Notes: generated by a model from the letters alone, not told the origin. Numbered from the stretch's first letter, positions 37,295 through 46,991 are shown. The stretch: DNA of 64,000 nucleotides from Lysinibacillus sp. OF-1 (GCF_028356935.1 NZ_CP102798.1:3410001-3474000), one strand, 5' to 3'. Translations and numbers: made by a program.

Positions 37295-38317
37295 TTACGC
37301 GTTTACTGTCTCTAAAGCATTCGCCACTTTTTTCACAAGGTCTACAACACGTGCAGAGTAGCCCCACTCGTTGTCATACCAAGCAAGTACTTTCACTTTG
37401 CGATTGCCTAAAACCATTGTAGAAAGTCCATCAACTGTTGAAGAGTAAGTAGTTGTATTGTAATCAGCAGATACTAATGGTTCTACTGAGAAGTTGAGAA
37501 TGCCCTTCATTGGCCCCTCTGTTGCAGCTTTTACGAATGCTGCATTGACAGAGTCAACTGTGACATCCGTATTTAAATCTACTACAAGGTCTACTAAAGA
37601 TACGTTTGGTGTAGGAACGCGAAGTGCCATACCATGAATTTTACCTTCTAATTCAGGTAAAACTAATTTCAATGCTTTTGCAGCACCTGTAGATGTTGGA
37701 ATAATAGATTGTGCGCAGCCGCGTGCACGACGTAAATCTTTATGTGGATTGTCTAAGTTCTTTTGGTCGTTTGTATATGCATGAACCGTTGTCATTAAGC
37801 CATTTTCAATGCCAAATGTGTCATTCAATACTTTTGCAACTGGCGCTAAGCAGTTTGTTGTACAAGAAGCATTTGAAATAACATCATGTTTCGCAATATC
37901 GAGTTTGTCATCATTTACACCTAAAACAATTGTGACATCTTCGTTTTTACCAGGTGCTGTTAGGATTACTTTTTTTGCCCCAGCCTCTAAGTGCATAGCT
38001 GCTTTATCACGCTCATTAAATTTACCAGTAGCTTCAATAACAATATCTACACCCATTTCAGCCCAAGGTAATTTTAATGGATCACGTTCACTAATAATTT
38101 GAACACGTTTACCATTTACAACTAAAGCATCGCCTGCTGGTTCTACCGTACCCTCAAATGTTCCGTGATTTGTGTCATACTTAATCAAATGTGCTAACGT
38201 TTCTGCTGGATAGCTTGCATTAATTGCAACGATGTTTAAACCTTGTTGTACGATAGCCTGGCGGAAAACCATACGTCCGATACGCCCGAAACCATTAATA
38301 GCAATTGATACTGTCAT
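37295..38317 (-). CDS. gapB: Glyceraldehyde-3-phosphate dehydrogenase, GapB type
   Basis: The 340-residue enzyme has the Rossmann start INGFGRIGR, the active-site [12 protein letters not shown] (catalytic Cys near residue 153) and His in [10 protein letters not shown]. Length and position (next to coaE, nrdR) match gapB of B. subtilis, the gluconeogenic NADP-preferring form, rather than glycolytic gapA, which sits with pgk. The residue after the first beta-strand pair (INASYPAE, without the Asp typical of NAD enzymes) agrees with NADP use. speD, which follows gapB in Bacillus, is missing here. Confidence 0.92.
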   Translation of the reverse strand: MTVSIAINGFGRIGRMVFRQAIVQQGLNIVAINASYPAETLAHLIKYDTNHGTFEGTVEPAGDALVVNGKRVQIISERDPLKLPWAEMGVDIVIEATGKFNERDKAAMHLEAGAKKVILTAPGKNEDVTIVLGVNDDKLDIAKHDVISNASCTTNCLAPVAKVLNDTFGIENGLMTTVHAYTNDQKNLDNPHKDLRRARGCAQSIIPTSTGAAKALKLVLPELEGKIHGMALRVPTPNVSLVDLVVDLNTDVTVDSVNAAFVKAATEGPMKGILNFSVEPLVSADYNTTTYSSTVDGLSTMVLGNRKVKVLAWYDNEWGYSARVVDLVKKVANALETVNA

Positions 38318-38474
38318 TTATAATATCCTCCCGTGAGTACAAACTCAAATTAATTAATTATATACTTTATGGTGATTAGTATAACACAATTTTAAAAAAG
38401 ATGAACATTATATATTGAGAATATAAAAGTTCTTATTTTCTGAAAAATTATTCTTTATTATGGCATTTTCCCAT

Positions 38475-38509
38475 AAAAAAATGCGCAGCAAGATTGGCTT
38501 GCTACGCAC
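38475..38509 (-). terminator. Terminator after coaE
   Basis: TGCGTAGCAAG and CTTGCTGCGCA pair around a 5-nt loop with a run of seven T on the minus strand. It ends the polA-mutM-coaE operon. Confidence 0.9.
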
Positions 38510-38521
38510 CTGATTGACCAA

Positions 38522-39115
38522 TTAAATAACACTCCAATAGCGCAGGATTTTTATTAATTGTTCCTCTGTGTTTTCTATATTCTCATTATTATAAATGACC
38601 GCATGTGCACCTTTTTCTTTGACAGACATCGGTAGCTGCGAGTGCATACGCGCCAATGCATCCTCTTTCGATAAATGATTGCGTTCCATTAAGCGACGGA
38701 GCTGAACTTCTTCACTGACTGATACCACAATGATACGCTCTACAAAATGCTGCAGCTTACTTTCAAATAACAATGGAATGTCCATTACCACATGCTCATG
38801 TCCTGCCTCTAAATAGGCATCGCGCTGACGTAGCATTTCTTTGCGAATAGCTGGATGCATAATATCATTTAATATTTTGCGCTTAGCAGGCTCATGGAAA
38901 ATGATATCCCCAAGCATTGTTCGATTTAAATGGCCATCCTCAAGCAAAATGGCTTGTCCGAAGCTTTCAGCAATGAATGCTAAAGTCTCTGTTCCTGGTT
39001 CTACAACATCTCGTGCTACAACATCTGCATCGACAATCGGTAACCCCAGTTCGATCATCATTTTTGCTACTGTACTTTTTCCGCTTGCAATACTCCCTGT
39101 AAGTCCGATAATCAT
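38522..39115 (-). CDS. coaE: Dephospho-CoA kinase
   Basis: About 197 residues from the ATG at 39115 (AAGGGG nearby); the open frame extends to 39172 but overlaps mutM. P-loop GLTGSIASGKST at the N-terminus, then DADVVAR and the lid/substrate motifs DIPLLFE. It phosphorylates dephospho-CoA, the last step of coenzyme A synthesis. Follows mutM directly; ytaF, which lies between them in B. subtilis, is absent. Confidence 0.96.
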   Translation of the reverse strand: MIIGLTGSIASGKSTVAKMMIELGLPIVDADVVARDVVEPGTETLAFIAESFGQAILLEDGHLNRTMLGDIIFHEPAKRKILNDIMHPAIRKEMLRQRDAYLEAGHEHVVMDIPLLFESKLQHFVERIIVVSVSEEVQLRRLMERNHLSKEDALARMHSQLPMSVKEKGAHAVIYNNENIENTEEQLIKILRYWSVI

Positions 39116-39128
39116 CGTTAAATCCCCT

Positions 39129-40001
39129 TTAATGTTGACAATTTGGGCAATAAACTGAGGTACGCCCACCAATCGTCATTTGACTTGTTGCCGTTTCACA
39201 TACTGGACATAGCTTTTTCCCATACATTTGCAGTCGATTTTGCATACTCCCAGCTTCCCCATTAATGTTTCGATAGTCAGATATTGTTGAACCGCCTGCT
39301 TCAATGCTTTGACGTAGGACAGTAACAATTTCCTTGAATAATGCCCGCTTCCGCTTTTCACTGATGCGGTTCATTTTGCGTGCTGGGTGAATTTTCTGAG
39401 CAAACAATGCCTCTGTAGCATAAATATTGCCACAGCCCGATATGACTTGCCCATCCATAATCACTTCTTTTACCGCCTTATTTTCATATTTCGGTAATTT
39501 AGATTTTGCTATAAAAAAGTCACATGCATGCTCATCAAATGGCTCTGGGGCCATTTTTGTTAATGGCGCATGATCTTCAATTTTTGTTAGAAAGCGAAGT
39601 TCGCCAAAGCGGCGAATATCCGAATAAATCAAGTATCCTCCATCAGCCATTTTAAATGTGGCATGAATATGCTTTTGGAATTTTGCCTCATGGATTTCTT
39701 CTGGTGAATTGACAACAAACCAGGCACCTGTCATGCCTAAATGACTGACAAGGACATATGGAACATTATCCCTCAGCAAATGAAAGAAAATGTATTTCGC
39801 TCGTCGTTCAATTTTGGTAATGGTCATCTGGGACATCGTTATTTCAAAAGCATCAGGCTCTGCTTGTTTTACAATACATTGTTTCCCTTCACTAAAAGAG
39901 AAATGTACTCTTTCAGATAGTTGAACCTGTTGAATGGTGCGTCCTTCAATCTTTGGTTTCAATGCCTGGACGACACCTTCCACCTCTGGTAATTCAGGCA
40001 T
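39129..40001 (-). CDS. mutM: Formamidopyrimidine-DNA glycosylase (Fpg)
   Basis: A 290-residue repair enzyme removing oxidised purines such as 8-oxoguanine and cutting the abasic site. The N-terminal catalytic Pro-Glu (MPELPEVE), the helix-two-turn-helix with GCGNIYATEALF, and the C-terminal zinc finger CPVCETATSQ...CPNC are all intact. Twelve bases separate it from polA, so repair functions are co-transcribed. Confidence 0.97.
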   Translation of the reverse strand: MPELPEVEGVVQALKPKIEGRTIQQVQLSERVHFSFSEGKQCIVKQAEPDAFEITMSQMTITKIERRAKYIFFHLLRDNVPYVLVSHLGMTGAWFVVNSPEEIHEAKFQKHIHATFKMADGGYLIYSDIRRFGELRFLTKIEDHAPLTKMAPEPFDEHACDFFIAKSKLPKYENKAVKEVIMDGQVISGCGNIYATEALFAQKIHPARKMNRISEKRKRALFKEIVTVLRQSIEAGGSTISDYRNINGEAGSMQNRLQMYGKKLCPVCETATSQMTIGGRTSVYCPNCQH

Positions 40002-40013
40002 TTGAATCCCTCC

Positions 40014-42641
40014 TTATTTTGCCTCGTACCATGTCGAGCCATGGTTAAAATCTACTTTGAGCGGTACTGAAAGCTCAATAGCATTTTCCATTACCTCTGG
40101 TACAATTTTTTCTAGCAATGCAATTTCTTCCTGAGGTGCTTCAAAGATCAATTCATCATGCACTTGAAGAAGTAGCTTTGCCTGCATTTTTTCTTTTTTC
40201 AATCGAGCATCCATATCGATCATCGCTTTTTTTATAATATCCGCAGCACTTCCCTGAATCGGCGTATTCATCGCAGTACGCTCTGCAAAGCTTCTCAAAT
40301 TAAAGTTGGAGCTTGTAATGTCTGGTAAATAGCGACGTCTATTTAAAATCGTTGTGACATAACCATTAAATTTCGCATTTTGCACAATATCATCCATATA
40401 CTGTTTCACACCTGGGAAACTTGCGAAATACTTTTCAATAAACGTGGCTGCTTCCTTACGTGTAATATCTAAGTTTTGTGAAAGGCCATAATCACTAATA
40501 CCATAGACAATACCAAAGTTAACAGCCTTCGCTGCACGACGCATATTGCTATCAACCTCTTCTTCGGCTACATGGAATACATCCATAGCAGTACGTGTAT
40601 GAACATCCATCCCTTCACGGAAGGCCTCTACAAGGTTTTTATCTTCCGACATATGTGCAAGCACTCGCAATTCAATTTGTGAGTAGTCAGCAGAAAACAG
40701 AATCCACCCCTCTTTTGATGGGACAAATGCTTGACGGATTTTGCGACCCTCTTCTAAACGAATCGGGATATTCTGCAAATTTGGATCAGTGGAGCTTAAA
40801 CGCCCTGTCGCCGTTAATGCTTGTTGGAAGCGTGTATGGACCTTGCTATCTGATTCATGGATTTCCTTTAATAAGCCTTCAATATATGTGGATTGTAATT
40901 TTCCAAGCTGGCGATACAACAGAATATGTTTGATGATAGCATGCTCTGACTGTAATTTTTCCAGTACATCAGCCGCTGTTGAATAGCCCGTTTTGGTCTT
41001 TTTAATGACAGGTAACCCTAGCTTATCGAATAAAATAACACCTAATTGTTTAGGGGAATTAATATTAAAGGTTTCTCCAGCTTCCGCATAAATTTCTTGC
41101 TCAATCACTATCAGCTTATCATTAAGCTCTTGACCCATTTTCTCTAACGTAGCACGGTTAACAGTAATCCCTTCACTTTCCATCTCGCCCAAAATCCCTG
41201 CCAATGGTAGCTCTAGGTTTTTATAAAGTTCAAATTGTTCATTCTCTTTTAATAAGGTTGCTAACTTTGGCTGTAATGACCACACAGCAAAGGCTTTACG
41301 GCTAACATGCTGTGCAAGTTGATCCATGTCAGGAATTGCACGCTTAGCTCCCTTTCCATAAACCGTCTCATCTGCTTGAACATCATAGTAACCTAATTCC
41401 TTCGCAAGTGTTGCTACATCATCCCCACTTAATCCAGGATTATTAATATAAGAGGCTAGTAGCAGATCAAAGTCAACGCCTGCCAATTGAATACCTACTC
41501 GCTTTAATGCCGCTTGAGCTGCCTTTGAATCGGACATATATTTTATTTTTGTAGCATCTTCTAGCCAGCGACGGAGCGCATCCGATTTTGCTGCAATATC
41601 AAATGGAATATATTGCGTCTTTGTTCCATCTGACAACGCAATTCCTAGTAGCTGACAAGTGTGATAATGCTCATTTTCCAGTTCAACATGGACAGCCATT
41701 ACATCTAGTAAATCCTCTGGTTGCACTTCTTCGGCTAGTACATAATCGAAAGGTGCTTGCTCTTCTTCCTGCATTGTAAAATCACTTTTATCAAGGAGTG
41801 ATTTAAAGCCAAGCTCACGCCAGACATTGATTAATTCTTCTTCATTTGGTCCGTTATAGGCGAGGTCAGCAAGTGAAATCGTAATAGGGGCTTCTGTATA
41901 GATCGTTGCCAGCTTCTTACTCATGATAGCCTGCTCTTCATTAGCCACCAGCTTTTCCTTCATTTTAGAAGCTTTCAATGTATCCATCGCCTCATAAAGT
42001 GCCTCAACGGAGCCATGCTCTTTCAATAATTTAACAGCGGTCTTTTCACCAACACCTGGCACACCAGGAATATTATCGGAGGCATCCCCCATTAAACCTT
42101 TCATATCGATAATTTGTAGCGGTGATAAACCGTATTTTTCTGCAATAAAGGCAGGTGTATTTTTCTCAATTTCTGTTATGCCTTTTTTCGTAATATAAAC
42201 GGTTACTTGCTCTGTCGCCAGCTGCGTTAAATCGCGGTCTCCCGTTACGATGATGACATCCATATCTTGTGACGAAGCCTCTTTAGCAAGAGTCCCAATA
42301 ATATCATCCGCTTCATATAATTCTTGCTCATATTGCTTAATACCATAGGCATCTATAAGCTTTCGTAAATAAGGGAACTGCTCTGATAGTTCTGGTGGTG
42401 TCTTTTGTCGTCCACCTTTATATTCCGTGAAAGTTTCATGGCGAAACGTAGTTTTTCCTGCATCAAAGGCCACCAATATTTTCGTTGGCTGTTCTTCCTC
42501 TAATATTCTTTGTAGCATTGTTGTAAAGCCGTATACAGCATTAGTATGAATGCCACTATCATTCGTTAACAATGGCAACGCAAAAAACGCGCGATACGCT
42601 AAACTATTACCGTCCAATAATAGTAATTTTTCTTTGGTCAT
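40014..42641 (-). CDS. polA: DNA polymerase I
   Basis: An 875-residue family A polymerase. The 5'-nuclease domain (about 1-290) has LLLDGNSLAYRAFFAL and the helix-hairpin-helix DNIPGVPGVGEKTA. The middle 3'-5' exonuclease-like domain (about 310-460) lacks the usual acidic metal ligands, as in other Bacillus PolI, so proofreading is not expected. The polymerase domain has motif A SADYSQIELR, motif B RRAAKAVNFGIVYG and motif C LLQVHDELIFEA. Roles are Okazaki fragment maturation and repair synthesis. AGGAGG precedes the ATG. Confidence 0.98.
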   Translation of the reverse strand: MTKEKLLLLDGNSLAYRAFFALPLLTNDSGIHTNAVYGFTTMLQRILEEEQPTKILVAFDAGKTTFRHETFTEYKGGRQKTPPELSEQFPYLRKLIDAYGIKQYEQELYEADDIIGTLAKEASSQDMDVIIVTGDRDLTQLATEQVTVYITKKGITEIEKNTPAFIAEKYGLSPLQIIDMKGLMGDASDNIPGVPGVGEKTAVKLLKEHGSVEALYEAMDTLKASKMKEKLVANEEQAIMSKKLATIYTEAPITISLADLAYNGPNEEELINVWRELGFKSLLDKSDFTMQEEEQAPFDYVLAEEVQPEDLLDVMAVHVELENEHYHTCQLLGIALSDGTKTQYIPFDIAAKSDALRRWLEDATKIKYMSDSKAAQAALKRVGIQLAGVDFDLLLASYINNPGLSGDDVATLAKELGYYDVQADETVYGKGAKRAIPDMDQLAQHVSRKAFAVWSLQPKLATLLKENEQFELYKNLELPLAGILGEMESEGITVNRATLEKMGQELNDKLIVIEQEIYAEAGETFNINSPKQLGVILFDKLGLPVIKKTKTGYSTAADVLEKLQSEHAIIKHILLYRQLGKLQSTYIEGLLKEIHESDSKVHTRFQQALTATGRLSSTDPNLQNIPIRLEEGRKIRQAFVPSKEGWILFSADYSQIELRVLAHMSEDKNLVEAFREGMDVHTRTAMDVFHVAEEEVDSNMRRAAKAVNFGIVYGISDYGLSQNLDITRKEAATFIEKYFASFPGVKQYMDDIVQNAKFNGYVTTILNRRRYLPDITSSNFNLRSFAERTAMNTPIQGSAADIIKKAMIDMDARLKKEKMQAKLLLQVHDELIFEAPQEEIALLEKIVPEVMENAIELSVPLKVDFNHGSTWYEAK

Positions 42642-42825
42642 GATTTTATCCTCCTGCGTTGTCTTCTACTTCCCTCTACTTTATCATAACAATGCATTTC
42701 AAGTAAAAAAAGCAGACGGTCATCCGCAAGATTATCCGCTACCTTCGAGGTGCTAACCGTCACTTTCGGCACGCTATCCATCACATTTGTGGTTTTATCC
42801 ATCACTTCTGCCTCTCGATCCATAG

Positions 42826-42860
42826 CAAAAAGCCAACCGCTCAATGCGATTGGCTTTATT
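42826..42860 (-). terminator. Terminator after the small membrane-protein gene
   Basis: AGCCAATCGC and GCGGTTGGCT pair on the minus strand and are followed by TTTTT; it lies about 70 nt past the stop at 42928. The rest of 42642-42825 shows nothing recognisable beyond imperfect short repeats (CCATCAC). Confidence 0.8.
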
Positions 42861-42927
42861 AATACATCATCAAATCGTTAAAAGGTTATAATCTGGGTCC
42901 ATCTGAAATTTCAATATTCGATAGCTG

Positions 42928-43359
42928 TTATTGATTGGATGTACGATAAAAAATTTCTTCATATATGACGGTTAATATAAATGCATTCATAAAGGCAATC
43001 ACTAGAAATAATGGCATGCCACCTAATTGTGGCTGTGTTAACTCTTGACTAAATACCATTACCATACTGATTTGTGCCAAAAAGAAAATAAAGCCGATCC
43101 CTACTTGCCAAATAGGACGCTGAATCTTACGTTTTTCATACCAAAACAATTTTTTAAACAAATTTCTTACATCCGCTGCAATAATAATACTCATTAAAAA
43201 GATACAAACAAAAAAGACTGGTATATGATAAACACTTTTCGTCACCCAGGAAAATTCAGATAGGCGAAAGAAGAGTGTCAATAACGATGCTATACTACAA
43301 GCGATCCCTAAATTTTGGAGCCATGTGCTAATTTTTAATTTCAAAGCTCTTACCCCCAA
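42928..43359 (-). CDS. Small hydrophobic membrane protein, unknown function
   Basis: A 143-residue (or shorter) protein with four hydrophobic segments: about 18-30, 44-62, 82-102 and 117-135. A basic loop between the second and third (KKLFWYEKRKIQRP) is predicted to face the cytoplasm. I do not recognise a family. The frame starts at a TTG (43359); a second TTG at 43344 stands better behind GGGGGT. It is flanked by terminators and transcribed alone. Confidence 0.6.
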   Translation of the reverse strand: MGVRALKLKISTWLQNLGIACSIASLLTLFFRLSEFSWVTKSVYHIPVFFVCIFLMSIIIAADVRNLFKKLFWYEKRKIQRPIWQVGIGFIFFLAQISMVMVFSQELTQPQLGGMPLFLVIAFMNAFILTVIYEEIFYRTSNQ

Positions 43360-43483
43360 CTATTCATTTTAAACATTTTCATTCTATCAAATTATAGTAG
43401 ATTGGGGAATATAAAATTATAAATTTCTATTATTTTCATAAAATAACAATCCAAATAAATAGATAATTATAATTTTGTAGCAA

Positions 43484-43514
43484 TAAAAAAGACGCCTCTT
43501 TCATAAGAGACGAC
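43484..43514 (-). terminator. Terminator after hflC
   Basis: AGTCGTCTCTT and AAGAGGCGTCT pair (with G-U) on the minus strand, followed by six T. Confidence 0.8.
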
Positions 43515-43527
43515 TTTAATTGACTGT

Positions 43528-44538
43528 TTATTTTATATAACCAGACAAAATATTGGCATATGGTGAAGTAGAAGGTAAAATGATGACCGTATCTTCTCCA
43601 ACCGTTTTCTTATATGATTCTAGCGTGCGGTATAAGGAATAAAATTCAGGATCTTGAGAGAATGATTTATTATAAATTTTTGCAGCTTCTGCTTCACCTT
43701 CAGCTTGAATAATGGCAGCTTCTTTATTGGCTGTAGCTAGCATTTCTTGTACTTCTTGATCTGTTTTGGCTTCAATACGACGTTTCTGAGCATCTCCCTC
43801 AGAAAGATATTTTTGGGCAATGGATTCACGATCTGAAATCATATTCGTAAAAACAGATTGCTCATTTTCAGTTGGCAAATCAATGCGACGAATACGTACA
43901 TCTACTACTTCAATGCCGTATTTATCGTTTGAAAGCAGTTCATTAACACGTTCAGTCACCGTATCATTAATGCTGCCTCTCGAAGAATCCTCATCATTAA
44001 TTATTTGATTATAATCAATTCGTCCAAGCTCAGATCGAATAACAGAATAAATAAATTCTTCCATTCGTGATTCCACTTTTTCAATCGTCCCAGCATTAGA
44101 AATTAATAATTTTGGATCTGTAATACGCCATACAGCATAATTATCGATAATTATTCGCTTCTTATCCTTTGTATTAATCTCTTCTTCTGAAATTTCATAT
44201 GTCATTTGGTTTTTTGGTAACTTAGTGACACTTTGAATAAATGGAATTTTCATATTTAAACCGGGTTCGCGCTCGAACTTAACAACCTCTCCAAACTGTC
44301 GAACAACTGCATATTCCGATTCCTTCACTATATAAATATTCGTTAATAAAATAATCACTAGAGCAAATATAGCTGTTAATGTTACAGCTAAAGAGATATA
44401 CTTCTTTGGATTATTAGGACCTTTTTTTGACATTTTCACTACATTGTCCCCTGAGTCGCCTTCTGATGGAGCAGCTTTTTTACTTTTGCCCGATAAAAAA
44501 TTGAGGAATTTGTCAAGATCCTTATTTTTTTGGTCCAT
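43528..44538 (-). CDS. hflC: HflC, SPFH/band-7 membrane protein
   Basis: A 336-residue protein with one N-terminal transmembrane helix (about 49-70) and a long SPFH domain with VREFG-type start (YAVVRQFGEVV) and the Ala/Glu-rich coiled coil (KTDQEVQEMLATANKEAAIIQAEGEAEAAKIYN) typical of HflC. In proteobacteria HflK and HflC form a cage around the FtsH protease. The 45-residue charged N-terminal extension is unusual for HflC. The start overlaps the hflK stop (TAATG). Such a pair is not standard in Bacillus, which uses FloT/FloA. Confidence 0.87.
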   Translation of the reverse strand: MDQKNKDLDKFLNFLSGKSKKAAPSEGDSGDNVVKMSKKGPNNPKKYISLAVTLTAIFALVIILLTNIYIVKESEYAVVRQFGEVVKFEREPGLNMKIPFIQSVTKLPKNQMTYEISEEEINTKDKKRIIIDNYAVWRITDPKLLISNAGTIEKVESRMEEFIYSVIRSELGRIDYNQIINDEDSSRGSINDTVTERVNELLSNDKYGIEVVDVRIRRIDLPTENEQSVFTNMISDRESIAQKYLSEGDAQKRRIEAKTDQEVQEMLATANKEAAIIQAEGEAEAAKIYNKSFSQDPEFYSLYRTLESYKKTVGEDTVIILPSTSPYANILSGYIK

Positions 44539-45500
44539 TAGTTACCGCTCCCTTCTTTTTTCTCTGTTTGTGTCTGCTGAGGTTGTAGTGACTGTAGCGG
44601 CAAGTACTTCATCGTACTACCATCATCATTCATAATGTAAATTTGTGCTTTTGGTAAGACATTTTCTAGCGTCTCTAAAATTAAACGCTCACGTGTAATT
44701 TGTTGATTGCCTTTATACTGCTCATACATTTTATTAAAGACAGCTACATCACCTTGTGCTTGCTCAATACGAGCTGTTTTAGCACCTTTTGCCTTTGACA
44801 TAATCGCATCTCGTTCACCCTGGGCTTCATTAATGCGTTGGTTTTCATATTTTTCAGCTTCATTTATTTTCGTATTTTTCATTTCACGTGCATCTGTAAC
44901 AGCTGTGAATGCTGCACGCACATCTTTATTTGGCAATTCTACATCTTGTAATTTTACACCTAAAACACTAATTCCAATATCGTACTTTTCTATAAGAGAT
45001 ACTAATAATTGACGCGTTTTTGCTTCGATATCAGCTTTACCTTCTGTTAACGCTGCATCGATAGAAGAACTTCCGATAATAGAACGAATGGCACTCGATG
45101 TCGCGCTATGTAATATTCTTTCAGGATCTTGTGAATTAAATAGAAACTTATTAGGCTCAGTAATTTTCCATTGAACAACAAGGTCTGTTAAAACAATATT
45201 TTCATCCCCTGTAATCATCTTTGTTTCAGCATCGTAGGCCTCTAGATCTCCCTCTTTATTTTGCTTATAGCCAAATTGTAAACTAAATGTTTCTTTTGAT
45301 AAAATTTCGACCGACTGCACTGGCCAAGGTAATTTAAAGTGAAGGCCTGGATTTGTAACCATATCATCGGCACGACCAAATGTAATGACAACAGCTTGTT
45401 CTGATTCATCCACCGTGTACCATGATGTAAAAACTGTAATAAGTGCAATAATACCAAATATTCCAAGTCCAACTATCATTAGTGTCCTTTTCACACTCAT
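44538..45500 (-). CDS. hflK: HflK, SPFH/band-7 membrane protein
   Basis: A 320-residue SPFH protein with one N-terminal transmembrane helix (about 7-27) followed by YTVDESEQAVVITFGRAD and GLHFKLPWPV, the HflK signature, then a coiled-coil segment (about 205-265) and a Gln-rich tail. Partner of HflC, presumed to modulate FtsH. A sigma-W-like promoter precedes it. Confidence 0.87.
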   Translation of the reverse strand: MSVKRTLMIVGLGIFGIIALITVFTSWYTVDESEQAVVITFGRADDMVTNPGLHFKLPWPVQSVEILSKETFSLQFGYKQNKEGDLEAYDAETKMITGDENIVLTDLVVQWKITEPNKFLFNSQDPERILHSATSSAIRSIIGSSSIDAALTEGKADIEAKTRQLLVSLIEKYDIGISVLGVKLQDVELPNKDVRAAFTAVTDAREMKNTKINEAEKYENQRINEAQGERDAIMSKAKGAKTARIEQAQGDVAVFNKMYEQYKGNQQITRERLILETLENVLPKAQIYIMNDDGSTMKYLPLQSLQPQQTQTEKKEGSGN

Positions 45501-45531
45501 GTCTATTCCTCCCTTTTGCTTAGTACTATTG

Positions 45532-45560
45532 TTTACGGGAGACCTTAAGAAAAAGTTTCA
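45532..45560 (-). promoter_or_regulatory. Sigma-W-like promoter of hflKC
   Basis: On the minus strand TGAAAC (45555-45560), a 17-bp spacer and CGTAAA (45532-45537) lie about 32 bp before the hflK start. The pattern is the same as the ysdB promoter in this window. Confidence 0.7.
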
Positions 45561-45620
45561 AAATATTTTCATATAATTATTTTTACGTGACGCTTTGTAA
45601 AAACATTTCTGAAGCAAGAT

Positions 45621-45654
45621 AAAAAAATCCTGTTACCTTTTATGGCAACAGGAT
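45621..45654 (-). terminator. Terminator overlapping the end of lrgB
   Basis: ATCCTGTT and AACAGGAT pair around a 12-nt loop with a following run of seven T on the minus strand; the stem includes the last codons and stop of the gene. Confidence 0.8.
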
Positions 45655-46353
45655 ATTGATAACCAGATGTTCAAATACTGGGAAAATGGTTGTAGATAAT
45701 ACAATGCTGATTAAGGCGGCAACGATCATTGCCAGGCTAGCAAATGTTCCTTCTAGCTCGCCAAGTTCAAATGCTTTAGAAGTACCAGTTCCATGAGCAC
45801 CCATCCCAAGCATTAGGCCTCTAGATGAAGGTCTGTGGAAACGGCATATTTTAATAACGATGGGTGCCAACAAGCTCCCTAAAATACCAGTCGTCATAAC
45901 AAATACGGCTGTAAGAGTAGGGGAACCTCCAATCATATTTGAAATGTCCATCGCTATAGGTGTTGTTACTGAACGTGGCACTAAGCTATGCACCAACTCA
46001 TCATTCAGCCCTACCACTAGAGCCATGATAAAGGATGATACGATAGCAACTGCAGAGCCAACCGCAATACTGACGAAAATTTCGAATGCGTGTTTTTTTA
46101 ATAGATTCACATTTTTATAAATCGGAATCGCAAACGCAACGGTTGCTGGCCCTAGTAAATTTGTTAAAACATTCGCTCCAGTATTATAGGTTTTATAAGG
46201 TATGCCTGTCAGCAATAAAATACCTATAATCACTAAAGGCGTCATCAACATGGGTGATAACCATTCTTTTTTATATTTCTTATAGAACATTTTACAAATA
46301 TAGAAAATAGCAATAGTTCCTAATAAGCTGATGGTAGCAATAAATAGACTCAT
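45640..46353 (-). CDS. lrgB: LrgB/CidB-family membrane protein
   Basis: A 237-residue integral membrane protein with about seven hydrophobic segments and family motifs PRSVTTPIAMDIS (about 128) and GAHGTGTSKA (about 183). LrgB-like proteins pair with LrgA-like holin-type proteins; in Bacillus and Staphylococcus such pairs are tied to murein hydrolase control, cell death and pyruvate transport (PftAB). The start overlaps lrgA by ATGA. Which of these roles applies cannot be told from sequence. Confidence 0.9.
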   Translation of the reverse strand: MSLFIATISLLGTIAIFYICKMFYKKYKKEWLSPMLMTPLVIIGILLLTGIPYKTYNTGANVLTNLLGPATVAFAIPIYKNVNLLKKHAFEIFVSIAVGSAVAIVSSFIMALVVGLNDELVHSLVPRSVTTPIAMDISNMIGGSPTLTAVFVMTTGILGSLLAPIVIKICRFHRPSSRGLMLGMGAHGTGTSKAFELGELEGTFASLAMIVAALISIVLSTTIFPVFEHLVINILLP

Positions 46354-46718
46354 ACTGTATCACTCTTCTTTCGTTGCTCTAGCCATTGTGCTGTATAGCC
46401 CGTTACAAACATCACGACAATTGCACTTACAGCAATGACCAGCACAACCTTCATTCCTTGCACACCGAATAAGGCATGATAATCAATTACACCGATGGCA
46501 GATGGGATAAAGAATAGTAAGAGTTCACTTAGTAATACAGCTGCTCCTAATTCAATCCATTCAAGCTTGATTATATGAAACTGTAAAAGTAAAAATAATA
46601 GGACGAGCCCTATTATGCTCCCTGGAATCGGCAAGTGAAGTAGGCGTGCAATAGTATTTCCGATAAATAATAAGATGTAAAGATAGCCGATCTGCACGAT
46701 ACTTTTGACGATTTTCAT
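46350..46718 (-). CDS. lrgA: LrgA/CidA-family holin-like membrane protein
   Basis: About 122 residues with four hydrophobic segments and the family motif PIPGSIIGLVLLF (about 30) and FIPSAIGVI. The ATG at 46718 is preferred over 46724 because AAGGA would run into the latter. Two-gene operon with lrgB. No LytS/LytT sensor-regulator pair lies next to it in this window. Confidence 0.9.
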   Translation of the reverse strand: MKIVKSIVQIGYLYILLFIGNTIARLLHLPIPGSIIGLVLLFLLLQFHIIKLEWIELGAAVLLSELLLFFIPSAIGVIDYHALFGVQGMKVVLVIAVSAIVVMFVTGYTAQWLEQRKKSDTV

Positions 46719-46813
46719 GGTCATCCTTCTCTCATTTTTTTCTCTGCCTCAACAGTCAGAAAAACACAATTCAAAATGAAAAGAAGGTTGATTCACTGAC
46801 TGTCAAAGCGATG

Positions 46814-46850
46814 GTTTAACAAACAATTGCCAAAAAAATTGTTGTTAAAC
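46814..46850. repeat. Long imperfect palindrome upstream of lrgA
   Basis: GTTTAACAAACAATT and AATTGTTGTTAAAC are complementary apart from one extra base, around a short A-rich loop. It lies about 95 bp before lrgAB and could be an operator. No T-run follows it. Confidence 0.55.
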
Positions 46851-46893
46851 TTTATGCTACTATACTTTACACCTATTTTTCCTCCCTGTAAAA

Positions 46894-46939
46894 CAGAAAA
46901 AGAATGTAGTGCCTAAAAAAGACACTACATTCTTTCTGT
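46894..46939. repeat. Long hairpin between phoR and lrgA
   Basis: CAGAAAAAGAATGTAGTG and CACTACATTCTTTCTG pair over about 16 bp. It could act as a terminator in either direction, although it lacks a clean T-run. Confidence 0.6.
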
Positions 46940-46960
46940 GGTGAAAATAAAATCCTTATT

Positions 46961-46991
46961 AAAAAATCTCCAACTAGATAGTAGATTTTTT
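46961..46991 (-). terminator. Terminator after phoR
   Basis: AAAAAATCTAC and GGAGATTTTTT form a stem ending in a T-run on the minus strand, about 95 nt past the phoR stop. Confidence 0.65.

Noticed and set aside
42638..42844. A 68-codon minus-strand frame just before polA
   Set aside because: It runs into the polA ribosome site, has low-complexity composition and no recognisable similarity; its 5' end overlaps the terminator of the next gene.
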